Shown piece by piece: positions 48,801-57,580 of a DNA stretch of 64,000 nucleotides. The notes under the pieces were generated by a model. It had not been told where the DNA came from. It saw only the letters and a list, made by a program, of their open reading frames with translations, and did not search any database. The translations under genes and the position numbers were made by a program. The number at the start of each line of letters is the position of its first letter. Position 1 is the stretch's first letter. The stretch lies in assembly GCA_019416425.1 (NCBI GenBank), contig DXXK01000072.1, forward strand, positions 1 to 64,000. The letters run 5' to 3'. This stretch comes from Bacteroidales bacterium. GTDB lineage: Bacteria > Bacteroidota > Bacteroidia > Bacteroidales > Muribaculaceae.

Positions 48801-50454
48801 TTCCTCGATATTTGCCCTGGACTCCTAAAAGGGCTGTGTTCACTCGGTCGACATCACCCGTAAGATTCCACTGGGAGCTTTCGCCTGCAAGCATGCAGTC
48901 GGCATTAAATTCCATTCTAAGGTCGGGTGTATCGGCATGAATGCCGGCAATCAGACCCTGTCCGTCCTTGAAGGCCTCGATACGGATGTCGTTCAGCTGA
49001 TGTCCCGACAACAACAGCGAAGCGATATCCAGTTGCAGATTTCCGTTGATTCCGTCAGGCTGCTTTCCCTTTAGACTGACATCGCCCGATACCGTCATGG
49101 CCACATTCTCCACAGGCTGGTCGGGTACCAGTGAGCCGACATCAAAGCCGGCCGTGACGGCATCGACTCCGGCTGTCAGCACACCGCTGTCCCATCCTAT
49201 GGTTCCGTCTATGTCGACATCTCCCTGCAGAGTTCCTATGTTTCCCTGAATCGCGACATAATGCTGGGCCAGTGAGAACTCCCCCTCCGCATCCAGCTCC
49301 ACTTGACCCGCGTTCTGCAATATCGAGGTTGCCTGCGGAGGCAGCGCGACGAACGGAGATATGATTTCCTGTGCCAACATGGTACGGCATGCGACCTTGA
49401 GTTCCTGAATGTCGCCTTGAAGAGACTTGACATCGGGAAGCTCCTTGAGATGTCCCTGCAAGGACAGTCTCAGGGCGCCCGACTCATCCTGGAACTCAAG
49501 ATTGCTGACATCTATGTCGCCCAGCACGCCGTGGATATCGGCACGTAGACTGTACCGGCCCGGAATCATATCGATACCGAGTTTCAGGAATGCGAAATCC
49601 GTTGCCGCTATATCATCAACTGTCAGCTCTATATCACGACCGGTCCGCTTCAACGCCGGCACTATGTCCTTGAATCCATCAATAGCCAGCTGCTGGTCGT
49701 TGATTCGGAGCTTGGTGTTCTCGAGGTCCAGCTTGAAATTCCGGAGTGATATCATCTGTGGTGTGGCCGACGCCTGGAACGACAGGGCATCAAGATATAT
49801 TCCCGAAATCTCTCTGAAACTCAGACGTCTCAGATTCACCTCGAAATCATCGTTGCTGAGCCTGGGCAGAGCGATGTCGGCGCATATGTTGGAAGCCACG
49901 ATATAATTGGGGTCAAAGACTCCGGACTCCTTGTGCGGCTTCCATAGACGGGAGAAGGATACCTCCGACTTGCGGATAGTGACATTATGCAGTTTCAGAT
50001 CAAATCTGGATGGAGGCTGGTTCTTTTTCTTCGGCTTGAAAGCGTCAATGACGAAAGCGATGTTTAAAGGACCATGTTGCTCACGTTGAATGATATCGGC
50101 GCGGAGTCCGGTAATCTCGGCGTAAGTGATCTCTATGCCCTGACCCGTAACGAATTTCCAGAAACCGATTCCGGCCCCTACACGATCAATCGCTATGCAC
50201 TCCTCTCCCTGTGGCGTCTGGACATTGACAGCCTGCAGAATCACCTCGTTCATAGGCAAGACCGTGACTTTCCCGATATGTACCGGAGCCTTGAGCATAG
50301 ATGACAGTTCCTTCTCGGCCATACTGCGGATCATATTGTGGACGCCTGGAATAGACAGGGCTACATAAGCGAATACGAAGAGAACCACCACCGTAATCAC
50401 GATGGTGAACAATATGCTTCTGATCACTCTATAGACATTCCTCACGGCTGTCAT
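45895..50454 (-). CDS. tamB: TamB-like AsmA-family protein with DUF490 domain
   Basis: This very large (1519-residue) inner-membrane-anchored periplasmic protein has one N-terminal helix (about 12-33), then a long beta-rich AsmA-like taco fold, and the DUF490 domain in the last 400 residues, ending near NHFNDAYYYLKSALTTQGVG. TamB-like proteins bridge inner and outer membrane and carry phospholipids or help outer-membrane protein assembly. The last 45 residues are charged and of low complexity. Its promoter box lies only 4 nt upstream of the ATG. No TamA homologue is encoded next to it. Confidence 0.92.
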   Translation of the reverse strand: MTAVRNVYRVIRSILFTIVITVVVLFVFAYVALSIPGVHNMIRSMAEKELSSMLKAPVHIGKVTVLPMNEVILQAVNVQTPQGEECIAIDRVGAGIGFWKFVTGQGIEITYAEITGLRADIIQREQHGPLNIAFVIDAFKPKKKNQPPSRFDLKLHNVTIRKSEVSFSRLWKPHKESGVFDPNYIVASNICADIALPRLSNDDFEVNLRRLSFREISGIYLDALSFQASATPQMISLRNFKLDLENTKLRINDQQLAIDGFKDIVPALKRTGRDIELTVDDIAATDFAFLKLGIDMIPGRYSLRADIHGVLGDIDVSNLEFQDESGALRLSLQGHLKELPDVKSLQGDIQELKVACRTMLAQEIISPFVALPPQATSILQNAGQVELDAEGEFSLAQHYVAIQGNIGTLQGDVDIDGTIGWDSGVLTAGVDAVTAGFDVGSLVPDQPVENVAMTVSGDVSLKGKQPDGINGNLQLDIASLLLSGHQLNDIRIEAFKDGQGLIAGIHADTPDLRMEFNADCMLAGESSQWNLTGDVDRVNTALLGVQGKYRGIYGVESIYIRLQGNNLDNLLGDARIGGFEYAPEQGDELILNNLGLSMTGSSAQRRINIDSDILDGEVRGHFSFAQLPKLFTGILAYSLPAYIKAPATPLDQWNSVSYSLSLKPDENLYKAFKLPVRPAAPVRVYGTADNNNIEATVLAPYILKGDKLIKDINLHANAGDRNGISLQCGVDFPIKNQYVKINLSGGAFANRVSAIVNWVADNKLNNGTVRMGMDIARDAMQSPVYTFRINDSDVMINGERWEVRPMRAVLSDRILSVDDMHISHGDQFLAISGRASASTTDTITARLNDIDLSYIFNTLNINYVTFGGYATGIAEASQLFTRTPVAQTRGLKVRDLSYNNALLGDADLLGYYDSHNQAVGIGAHIYGDTPDIWTNVDGKIFVTGDSLDLNFDAHKINLALIHPFMSNILDKVEGKGSANLRLFGTFKDISLTGKAFADTASVRLGFTGVTYHGSDSVIFEKERIHIPGFKVYDPYGNTALFGGDVRMKYFRNAYVDLYVRNIRRLLCYDLGVGSNPVWWGRVFASGSGGVTGKPGFTRIHFDVKSEPNSSFTFALDETQVATEYNFLTFIDSHKMEESERMSVEEELEYQYRPSSKVEEDESGDFELDLAVDVSPNIKMNVIMDPSAGDKITATGNGSMRLNYSSFNDKIDMFGKYTIDEGNYRFTLQDIIIRDFKIRRGSEIEFHGDPMLATMNLTAGYRVNTNLTDLDKSFASDRDLNRSSVPVEALIKVTGNLERPIIGYDLSLPTVTGDVERKVRSIISSDEMMQQQVLYLLALNRFYTPQFSGTSDGELVSVASSTISSQISNILSQMTDKISLNPSFKSDRNDFSDMEVDLALSSQLFDNRLIINGNLGYRDRSVSQTNFVGDFDIEYLLSKNGRLRLKAYNHFNDAYYYLKSALTTQGVGLIYRTDFDDPFRFLRRKNKKKESKGKEREVSGVNKEEGSADSRNVDTHNTKD

Positions 50455-50458
50455 ACTG

Positions 50459-50466
50459 CAAAATTA
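50459..50466 (-). promoter_or_regulatory. -7 box of tamB, predicted leaderless
   Basis: TAATTTTG on the minus strand ends at 50459, 4 nt before the ATG at 50454. Transcription should start within or at the start codon. I see no good -33 box at 19-21 nt. Confidence 0.5.
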
Positions 50467-50500
50467 ACGATTTTTTCTTTAATATTCGCTCTTTTATTTG

Positions 50501-50508
50501 TAATTTTG
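50501..50508 (+). promoter_or_regulatory. -7 box of tsaD, predicted leaderless
   Basis: TAATTTTG ends 4 nt before the ATG at 50513, so the start of transcription should fall on the start codon. The divergent tamB box lies 34 bp away in the same 58-bp intergenic region. The -33 position holds only TTT. Confidence 0.5.
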
Positions 50509-50512
50509 TGGC

Positions 50513-51544
<1,032 letters not shown>

Positions 51545-51577
51545 ACATACTCCAAAAATTCATTAAGTCAGACCACA

Positions 51578-52381
51578 ATGAATACAGACAGCCACGACAA
51601 CCATACCGAAGCGACCGAGCAGAAACCTGTCGAGTTTACCGAACGTAGGGTCATCACCATATACGGATACTCCGAGGAGGAACTGGCCGACGTCCTTAAT
51701 CACTTCAAGAGTCAGCTTCCGGAATTCGTGAAGATGCTGACCCGGACCACGCATCTTGTCACCAAGATCCTGCTGTCGGGTTCTCATCATGCCGTGGAAC
51801 TGCTCCGTTACAAGATGAACCAGTTCCAGACCCAGCTGCAGAGCCTGTTCAAGGAAGAGGTAGTCACGACGGAGGATGAGACGATGTCCGAAGTACTTGG
51901 CAAACTGCTTAAGGACCGCGAGCTGACGGTGTCGTGCGCCGAGAGCTGTACCGGCGGCAACCTGGCCCACAAGATTACGGAAATCCCCGGCTCGTCGGCC
52001 TATTTCCTTGGAAGCGTGGTCAGCTACAGCAACGATGTCAAGGCCAACGTGCTGAACGTGAACCGCAACAATCTGAACAGGTTCGGCGCCGTCAGCCAGC
52101 AGGTCGCCGAAGACATGGTGCGCGGTGTTTCCCGACTGATGCGCACTGATTGCGCCATGGCCACTACCGGCATAGCAGGCCCCGAAGGAGGCACCAAGTT
52201 CAAGCCTGTCGGTACCGTCTGGATGGCCGTTAAGTACAACGACCGCGTGGTTTCCGAGCTGATTCACTTCAAGGGTGACCGAAACGAAGTAATTGAGAGC
52301 GTAACGAACCATGTGATGTTCATGTTGGTTAAAGTATTACGAAACTCCTACACACTACAGGAGGAAATAAACGACGATTAA
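51578..52381 (+). CDS. CinA-related nicotinamide-nucleotide amidohydrolase lacking the N-terminal domain
   Basis: CinA C-terminal domains deamidate NMN to nicotinate mononucleotide. Residues 103-260 are this PncC-type domain, with SCAESCTGGNLA (119-130, catalytic Ser123) and ATTGIAGPEGGT. Residues 20-95 resemble the middle, KOW-like portion of full CinA (RVITIYGYSEEELADVL), but the N-terminal molybdopterin-binding-like COG1058 domain is missing. The first 20 residues are polar. The stop codon is the last base before the riboswitch-like element of btuB. A role in NAD recycling is inferred. Confidence 0.82.
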   Translation: MNTDSHDNHTEATEQKPVEFTERRVITIYGYSEEELADVLNHFKSQLPEFVKMLTRTTHLVTKILLSGSHHAVELLRYKMNQFQTQLQSLFKEEVVTTEDETMSEVLGKLLKDRELTVSCAESCTGGNLAHKITEIPGSSAYFLGSVVSYSNDVKANVLNVNRNNLNRFGAVSQQVAEDMVRGVSRLMRTDCAMATTGIAGPEGGTKFKPVGTVWMAVKYNDRVVSELIHFKGDRNEVIESVTNHVMFMLVKVLRNSYTLQEEINDD

Positions 52382-52385
52382 AACC

Positions 52386-52481
52386 TTCTTCCTTCATGAA
52401 CTCGGGTGGAATTCCCGGACAGTCCCGCTACGGTTAAAGTCCGACCTTGGAAGAAACTGATTTTTCACGAGGATGAAAAAT
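52386..52481 (+). promoter_or_regulatory. Cobalamin-riboswitch-like element with start-codon hairpin
   Basis: The stretch 52403-52445 contains the conserved core of B12 riboswitches: GGTGGAATTCCCGGACAG, TCCCGCTACGGT, then AAAGTCCGACC (start of the B12 box). TTCTTCC (52386-52392) pairs with GGAAGAA (52449-52455) as closing helix, and CGGG/CCCG forms an inner hairpin. Directly downstream ATTTTTCA (52460-52467) pairs with TGAAAAAT (52474-52481), placing the RBS GAGG and the start ATG (52473) in or next to the loop. The element is much shorter (about 70 nt) than usual riboswitches of about 200 nt, because the 5' helices would fall in the cinA-like coding region. Confidence 0.75.
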
Positions 52482-54476
52482 TTTCCAAAAAGACTGGTAT
52501 ACATATCTATACCCCTGACAATCGCAGGAACGGCAATGGCCGCTCCTGATGTGCCGGATACCACCGGCGTCACGCTTGAGACCATTCAGGTCGAAGCGAA
52601 CACCCTGAACAAGGGTCTTACGTCCACCGTCACTCAACACCGTATCGGCAACGAGGACCTGAACAGACTGGGCATCGTCACACTGTCGGATGCGTTGAAC
52701 CGTATGCCCGGTATCACCCTGCGCGACTACGGTGGTGCCGGAGGCTTGAAGACCGTATCCGTCCGCGGACTCGGGACCCAGCATACCGGTGTGACCTACG
52801 ATGGTGCTCCGCTAAGCGACGTCCAGAGCGGCCAGATTGACCTGTCCCGCTATTCCATCGACAACATCCGTAACCTGTCGCTGGTGATCGGTGACAATGA
52901 GGATATCTTCGTTCCCGCACGCACCGCAGCATCGGCCGCATCGCTGATAATCGGCTCCTGGTCGCCCGACATACGGAACGAGCGTCTCGACCTCACCGCG
53001 CAGATCAAGGGTGGATCATTCGGATACGTCAGTCCCTATCTGCGGATAGGCAAGAGCAACGGAAAGGATCTGGCCTTTCTCGCATCCGGCCAGTACACCC
53101 ATGCCGACAACAACTATCCCTTCACAATGCCGAATGGAACTCAGACCGTCAATGAGAAACGCAAGAACTCATCGATGGATTCCGGTCATGGCGAGCTGAA
53201 CCTCAAATGGCAGCCCCGCACCGGTACATCCCTGACCGCCAAATTCTATGGATTGGGAACCTATCAGCATCTCCCAGGGCCCGCCATTCTATATAATGAC
53301 GCCAGCAAGCAGACCCTGCGTGACGTTAACCTGTTCGGACAGGTCAACTTCCGTTCAAGACTGTCGAGCGTATTCTCTCTGAACACACTGGCAAAATTCA
53401 ACTGGAGCCGCACGCATTACATGGATCATGACGGATCATATCCCAACGGAGTGCTGGACAACCTCTACAAGCAACGCGAGGCATACGCCAGCGCCGCTGT
53501 GCTGTGCATTCCATTTCACGGCCTTGCGCTCTCGTATGCGCTGGACTATTTCTACAATGACCTGCGCAGCAATATGAAGAATCACAACAATCCCCACCGC
53601 AACTCTGTGCTTCAGAGCCTGAACGTCAAATATAACATCGATTGGCTGACGCTGACAGCCAGAGCTTTGATGTCGGTCTACATGGACTCGCCCGGTGACG
53701 GAGAAAAGCGGTTGAGCCACGCTCGGCTGTCCCCCAGTTTCGGAATGTCCGTGCGTCCCGTCCGGGGACAAAACTTCTTTGTCCGGTTCAATTACAAGAA
53801 CATTTTCCGGATGCCATCGTTCAACGAGCTCTACTTCGACCATTATGGCTCCATCAATCTCGACCCGGAGGACACCGAGCAGCTGAACCTTGGGCTGACC
53901 TACGGCATCAACGGTCTCTCATGGCTGTCATCGCTGGATGTCACGGTCGACGGCTATTTCAACTGGGTGAAGAACAAAATCGTGGCCGTGCCGTACAACA
54001 TGTTCGTATGGACCATGACAAACATGGGACGTGTCCATGCCTACGGAGTTGACGTAACCCTTGACGCACGCTTCCCCATCTATCCCGGCCAGTCATTGAT
54101 AGTGACGGGCAACTACAGCTGGCAGCGTGCGGTTGCCCGTACATCGCACGACAAGCTGGACTGGAACAAACAGCTTCCCTACACTCCACCGCATTCAGGA
54201 GCCTTCGCCCTGACCTGGGAGAATCCCTGGGTATGCGTAGGAGTACATGGCGATGGTTGCTCCTTGAGGTATGCCACCCGCGAGAACCTCCCCTCATCGC
54301 GCTTGTCGGGATATATGGAATTCGGTCTCACAGCCTACCATACGTTCCGCTTCCGAGGACATGAGATGGAATTACGTGCCGATTTGATGAACGCATTCAA
54401 CAGGCAGTACGAGATCGTAGCCCGGTACCCGATGCCCGGAAGAGCTTATCGCGGATCTGTAAAATTCACATTCTGA
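52473..54476 (+). CDS. btuB: TonB-dependent vitamin B12 receptor BtuB
   Basis: This 667-residue outer-membrane transporter imports cobalamin and related corrinoids. It has a signal peptide (about 1-23, ISIPLTIAGTAMA), a plug domain with LKTVSVRGLGTQHTGVTYDG and DVQSGQIDLSRYSIDNI, and a barrel ending in Phe (SVKFTF). No carboxypeptidase-regulatory-like domain is present, unlike SusC-type receptors. The riboswitch-like leader, and the BtuG and BtuC genes that follow, decide the substrate. The start ATG lies in the regulatory hairpin. Confidence 0.92.
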   Translation: MKNFPKRLVYISIPLTIAGTAMAAPDVPDTTGVTLETIQVEANTLNKGLTSTVTQHRIGNEDLNRLGIVTLSDALNRMPGITLRDYGGAGGLKTVSVRGLGTQHTGVTYDGAPLSDVQSGQIDLSRYSIDNIRNLSLVIGDNEDIFVPARTAASAASLIIGSWSPDIRNERLDLTAQIKGGSFGYVSPYLRIGKSNGKDLAFLASGQYTHADNNYPFTMPNGTQTVNEKRKNSSMDSGHGELNLKWQPRTGTSLTAKFYGLGTYQHLPGPAILYNDASKQTLRDVNLFGQVNFRSRLSSVFSLNTLAKFNWSRTHYMDHDGSYPNGVLDNLYKQREAYASAAVLCIPFHGLALSYALDYFYNDLRSNMKNHNNPHRNSVLQSLNVKYNIDWLTLTARALMSVYMDSPGDGEKRLSHARLSPSFGMSVRPVRGQNFFVRFNYKNIFRMPSFNELYFDHYGSINLDPEDTEQLNLGLTYGINGLSWLSSLDVTVDGYFNWVKNKIVAVPYNMFVWTMTNMGRVHAYGVDVTLDARFPIYPGQSLIVTGNYSWQRAVARTSHDKLDWNKQLPYTPPHSGAFALTWENPWVCVGVHGDGCSLRYATRENLPSSRLSGYMEFGLTAYHTFRFRGHEMELRADLMNAFNRQYEIVARYPMPGRAYRGSVKFTF

Positions 54477-54514
54477 CAACCATATCATTAACCCAAATAA
54501 TTAAAGCAAAAGGA

Positions 54515-55588
54515 ATGAAAAAGATCTTTTTCATCTCTGCCATTACGGCAGTCATGTTCGGATTTACGTCGTGCGACGACAAAGACGAACCCACACCGAA
54601 CCCAGACAAACCCACGCACTCCACCGGCGCATACTTCCTGTGCCAGGGACAATCCTACAGTCATGTGCCCGGCGGTCTCTTCAGCCTGGACTATACGACC
54701 GGCAAGTGGTCCGACAACGCATTCGAGACAGCCAACGGAATCAGCCTCGGCGACACGCCCCAGTGGGGCGTATGCTACGGCTCCAAACTATATCTGGGAA
54801 TCTTCGAGTCCAACGTGATCCATGTCGTTGACAAATACACCTTCAAGAATTATAAGACCATAAGCCTGAAGGACTCTCAGAACGGCCAGAAGCCTCGTTC
54901 GCTCGCGGCCAAGGACGGCAAGGTATTCATCGCGATGGACAACGGTTACGTGGCGCGTCTCGACACACTCACCATGAACATCGACGCATCGGTCAAAGTT
55001 GGACCGAACCCTGAAGTAATCGGAATCTACAAGGATGATCTGTATGTGCCCAATTCGGACGGCAGCAGCTATCCCAACTATGGCACTTCGGCAAGCGTAA
55101 TCAATCTGAGGAACTTTACGGTCACCAAGACCATCGAAGTGCCCTTGAATCCCTATATGTTCCGGGCCAACGACCAGGGACTCTATCTGCTGTGCAAAGG
55201 CAACTACGAAGACATTCCCTCCAAGGTCTACAAGATGAATGGCGATAAATGGGAGGCAGTGGCCGACGCCACAATCATGGCCGCTGGTAATGACCGACTG
55301 TATCTGATCAACGATCCGTTCTACGGCAGCCTTCCGGCTGAGTACAAGATATACGATTGCCGTACCGCAAACCTGTCAGACTGGGATATAGAGAAGGTGA
55401 CCTATCCCAGCAATATCGCTGTCGACAATATGGGAGGTCATGTATTCATCGCATCATACATAATGGACGGTAAGTATCCCTCCTATACGGCTCCGGGTTA
55501 CATCAACGTATACGGATTGGACAACAAGTTCCAAAGCACTCATCCGATCGGCGCGGGTGCACCCTGCATCTTCTTTGATCACGAATAA
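54515..55588 (+). CDS. btuG: BtuG-like surface cobalamin-binding lipoprotein
   Basis: In Bacteroides BtuG caps BtuB and captures B12 with very high affinity. This 357-residue protein has a lipobox (GFTSC, Cys20) with a Pro/Asp-rich linker (DDKDEPTPNPDKP), followed by a seven-bladed beta-propeller-like body with repeats such as VCYGSKLYLGIFESNVIHVV and KVFIAMDNGYVARLD. Its place directly after btuB, 38 bp away, matches the Bacteroides btuB-btuG pair. Assignment rests on context and lipoprotein-propeller architecture. Confidence 0.85.
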   Translation: MKKIFFISAITAVMFGFTSCDDKDEPTPNPDKPTHSTGAYFLCQGQSYSHVPGGLFSLDYTTGKWSDNAFETANGISLGDTPQWGVCYGSKLYLGIFESNVIHVVDKYTFKNYKTISLKDSQNGQKPRSLAAKDGKVFIAMDNGYVARLDTLTMNIDASVKVGPNPEVIGIYKDDLYVPNSDGSSYPNYGTSASVINLRNFTVTKTIEVPLNPYMFRANDQGLYLLCKGNYEDIPSKVYKMNGDKWEAVADATIMAAGNDRLYLINDPFYGSLPAEYKIYDCRTANLSDWDIEKVTYPSNIAVDNMGGHVFIASYIMDGKYPSYTAPGYINVYGLDNKFQSTHPIGAGAPCIFFDHE

Positions 55589-55594
55589 TTTCCT

Positions 55595-56617
55595 ATGAAC
55601 TGGTTTCGTCGCGGCATATTCATTTGGCTGGCATTATCGGTGGCGATATTGTTCCTGGCCAACATCTTCTTCGGTTCGGTACACTTGCCGACCAGGCAGA
55701 TCCTCAGCGTCCTGGCAGGCCACGATGACGGCAACATAGCCCGTTTCATCGTCTTAGGCAACCGTATGCCTATGGCTGTCACAGCGCTGTTGGGAGGAGC
55801 TGCACTGGCCGTGACAGGACTTATGCTCCAGACCGCTTTCCGCAATCCGCTGGCGGGACCATCCATATTAGGTATAAGTTCCGGCGCCAGCCTGGGCGTG
55901 GCGCTGGTAATGCTCGCAATGGGGGGCGTAGTCTCGATCGGGGAGTCCGAGATCGGTGGCTACGCCGCCATCATCGCGGCCGCCATCGCCGGTGCGCTGT
56001 TGATCACCGGAATCCTCACGCTGATCTCGTTGCGAGTCAAGAACACTCTGATGCTGCTGATAGTAGGCATTCTGACCGGTTACCTTACCAGCTCCGTTGT
56101 CACGCTGCTGTCCTCGCTGGCCGAGTCGGAAAGCGTCCATGGTTATGTGATGTGGGGTATGGGATCCTTCAGCCAGGTCACAACCGACCAGCTGCCGTGG
56201 ATGTCTGCGCTGATAATCATCTGCCTGCTCGCATCCGTCCTCATGGCCAAGCCTTTGAATATCCTGTTGCTCGGCGACAACTATGCCAGGAACTTAGGGG
56301 TACGCGTTGAGCGTGTCAAGACCTATATGCTGCTGGTTACGGGCGTAATGACGGCCATAGTCACCGCTTACTGCGGTCCCGTGGCGTTTATCGGCCTGGC
56401 CATGCCTCATGTGGCAAGAATGCTGACACGCACGGACAACCACTGGATACTGATGCCGGCGACAATGCTGACGGGATCGGCCGTGGCATTGGGCTGCAAC
56501 GTACTGTCGGTAATTCCATCGCGCACGGTGATTCCTTTGAACGCATTGACTCCATTGGTGGGTGTGCCCGTAATCCTCTATGTGATTCTCAGCGCCAACC
56601 GCGGCGTGAGACAGTAA
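55595..56617 (+). CDS. btuC: FecCD-family ABC transporter permease BtuC
   Basis: This 340-residue inner-membrane permease has about ten transmembrane helices and would move cobalamin across the inner membrane. Family blocks include RMPMAVTALLGGAALAVTG, LMLQTAFRNPLAGPSILG and the coupling region VAFIGLAMPHVARML. It starts 6 bp after the btuG stop. The partner ATPase (BtuD) and periplasmic binding protein (BtuF) are not in this window, as a convergent gene follows. Iron-siderophore permeases share the fold, but the context indicates B12. Confidence 0.88.
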   Translation: MNWFRRGIFIWLALSVAILFLANIFFGSVHLPTRQILSVLAGHDDGNIARFIVLGNRMPMAVTALLGGAALAVTGLMLQTAFRNPLAGPSILGISSGASLGVALVMLAMGGVVSIGESEIGGYAAIIAAAIAGALLITGILTLISLRVKNTLMLLIVGILTGYLTSSVVTLLSSLAESESVHGYVMWGMGSFSQVTTDQLPWMSALIIICLLASVLMAKPLNILLLGDNYARNLGVRVERVKTYMLLVTGVMTAIVTAYCGPVAFIGLAMPHVARMLTRTDNHWILMPATMLTGSAVALGCNVLSVIPSRTVIPLNALTPLVGVPVILYVILSANRGVRQ

Positions 56618-56619
56618 GA

Positions 56620-56648
56620 CCTCTTCCCTTCGACCGACAGAGAAGAGG
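56620..56648. terminator. Bidirectional terminator between btuC and aguB
   Basis: CCTCTTC (56620-56626) pairs with GAAGAGG (56642-56648). The plus strand continues with CCTATATATTTG. The hairpin separates two convergent genes whose stops are about 55 bp apart. Confidence 0.6.
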
Positions 56649-56672
56649 CCTATATATTTGTCCTGATTGGAT

Positions 56673-57569
56673 TCAATCGGTCAGGAAACGTGATGTAAGT
56701 CCTCCATATGCCTCGATGCGACGGTCGCGAAAGTAAGGCCACCAGTGACGTACATCGGTCGAACGCCCAAGGTCCACGTCCACAACCGCCTCGCACGATT
56801 CGTTATCCGGAGCCTTGAACAATATCTCACCTTGAGGACCGGCAACAAAACTCGTACCCCAGAAATCTATTCCGGAGGTCTGCCCCGAAGGATCTTCCTC
56901 GAAACCGTTTCGGTTCACCGAAACAACAGGTATTCCGTTTGCCACAGCATGACTGCGCTGTATTGTTACCCAGGCATCCAGCTGACGCTCCTTCTCAGCC
57001 TCCGTATCATCGGGATTCCAGCCGATTGCAGTCGGATAGATCAATATCTCGGCTCCACGCATGGCCATCAGGCGCGCGGCCTCGGGATACCATTGGTCCC
57101 AGCATACCAGTACGCCCAACTTGCCGAGCGAAGTATCAATCGGTTCAAAGCCGAGATCACCTGGTGCAAAGTAGAATTTCTCATAGAATCCGGGATCATC
57201 CGGAATATGCATCTTGCGATACTTACCGGCCATTCTTCCGTCCGAATCGAAGACCACCGCAGTGTTGTGATAAAGGCCCGGAGCGCGACGCTCGAACATG
57301 CTTGTCACCAACACCACATTGTTTGCCGAGGCGACATCGGAATAGAATTCCGTAAACCCACTTGGAATCTCCTCTGCCAACCGGAAATTATCTACATCCT
57401 CCGTCTGGCAGAAATACAATGAATCATGAAGTTCAGACAGGACAACAAGCTGGGCCCCTGCCGACGCCAGGTTCTCGATCGCATTCTGGTTGCGCGTACG
57501 GTTCAGTTCGACATCGTCGCTGAACGCCCGCTGTACTATTCCTACTTTTATCTCGGATATCTTTGCCAT
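56673..57569 (-). CDS. aguB: N-carbamoylputrescine amidase
   Basis: This nitrilase-superfamily enzyme hydrolyses N-carbamoylputrescine to putrescine, CO2 and ammonia. The 298-residue protein carries the catalytic Glu-Lys-Cys triad: VLSELHDSLYF (Glu), YRKMHIPDDPGF (Lys) and GVLVCWDQWYPEAA (Cys). It starts 12 bp after aguA, with which it forms the agmatine-to-putrescine route. Length and motifs fit AguB well. Confidence 0.93.
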   Translation of the reverse strand: MAKISEIKVGIVQRAFSDDVELNRTRNQNAIENLASAGAQLVVLSELHDSLYFCQTEDVDNFRLAEEIPSGFTEFYSDVASANNVVLVTSMFERRAPGLYHNTAVVFDSDGRMAGKYRKMHIPDDPGFYEKFYFAPGDLGFEPIDTSLGKLGVLVCWDQWYPEAARLMAMRGAEILIYPTAIGWNPDDTEAEKERQLDAWVTIQRSHAVANGIPVVSVNRNGFEEDPSGQTSGIDFWGTSFVAGPQGEILFKAPDNESCEAVVDVDLGRSTDVRHWWPYFRDRRIEAYGGLTSRFLTD

Positions 57570-57580
57570 GGATTACGTGA

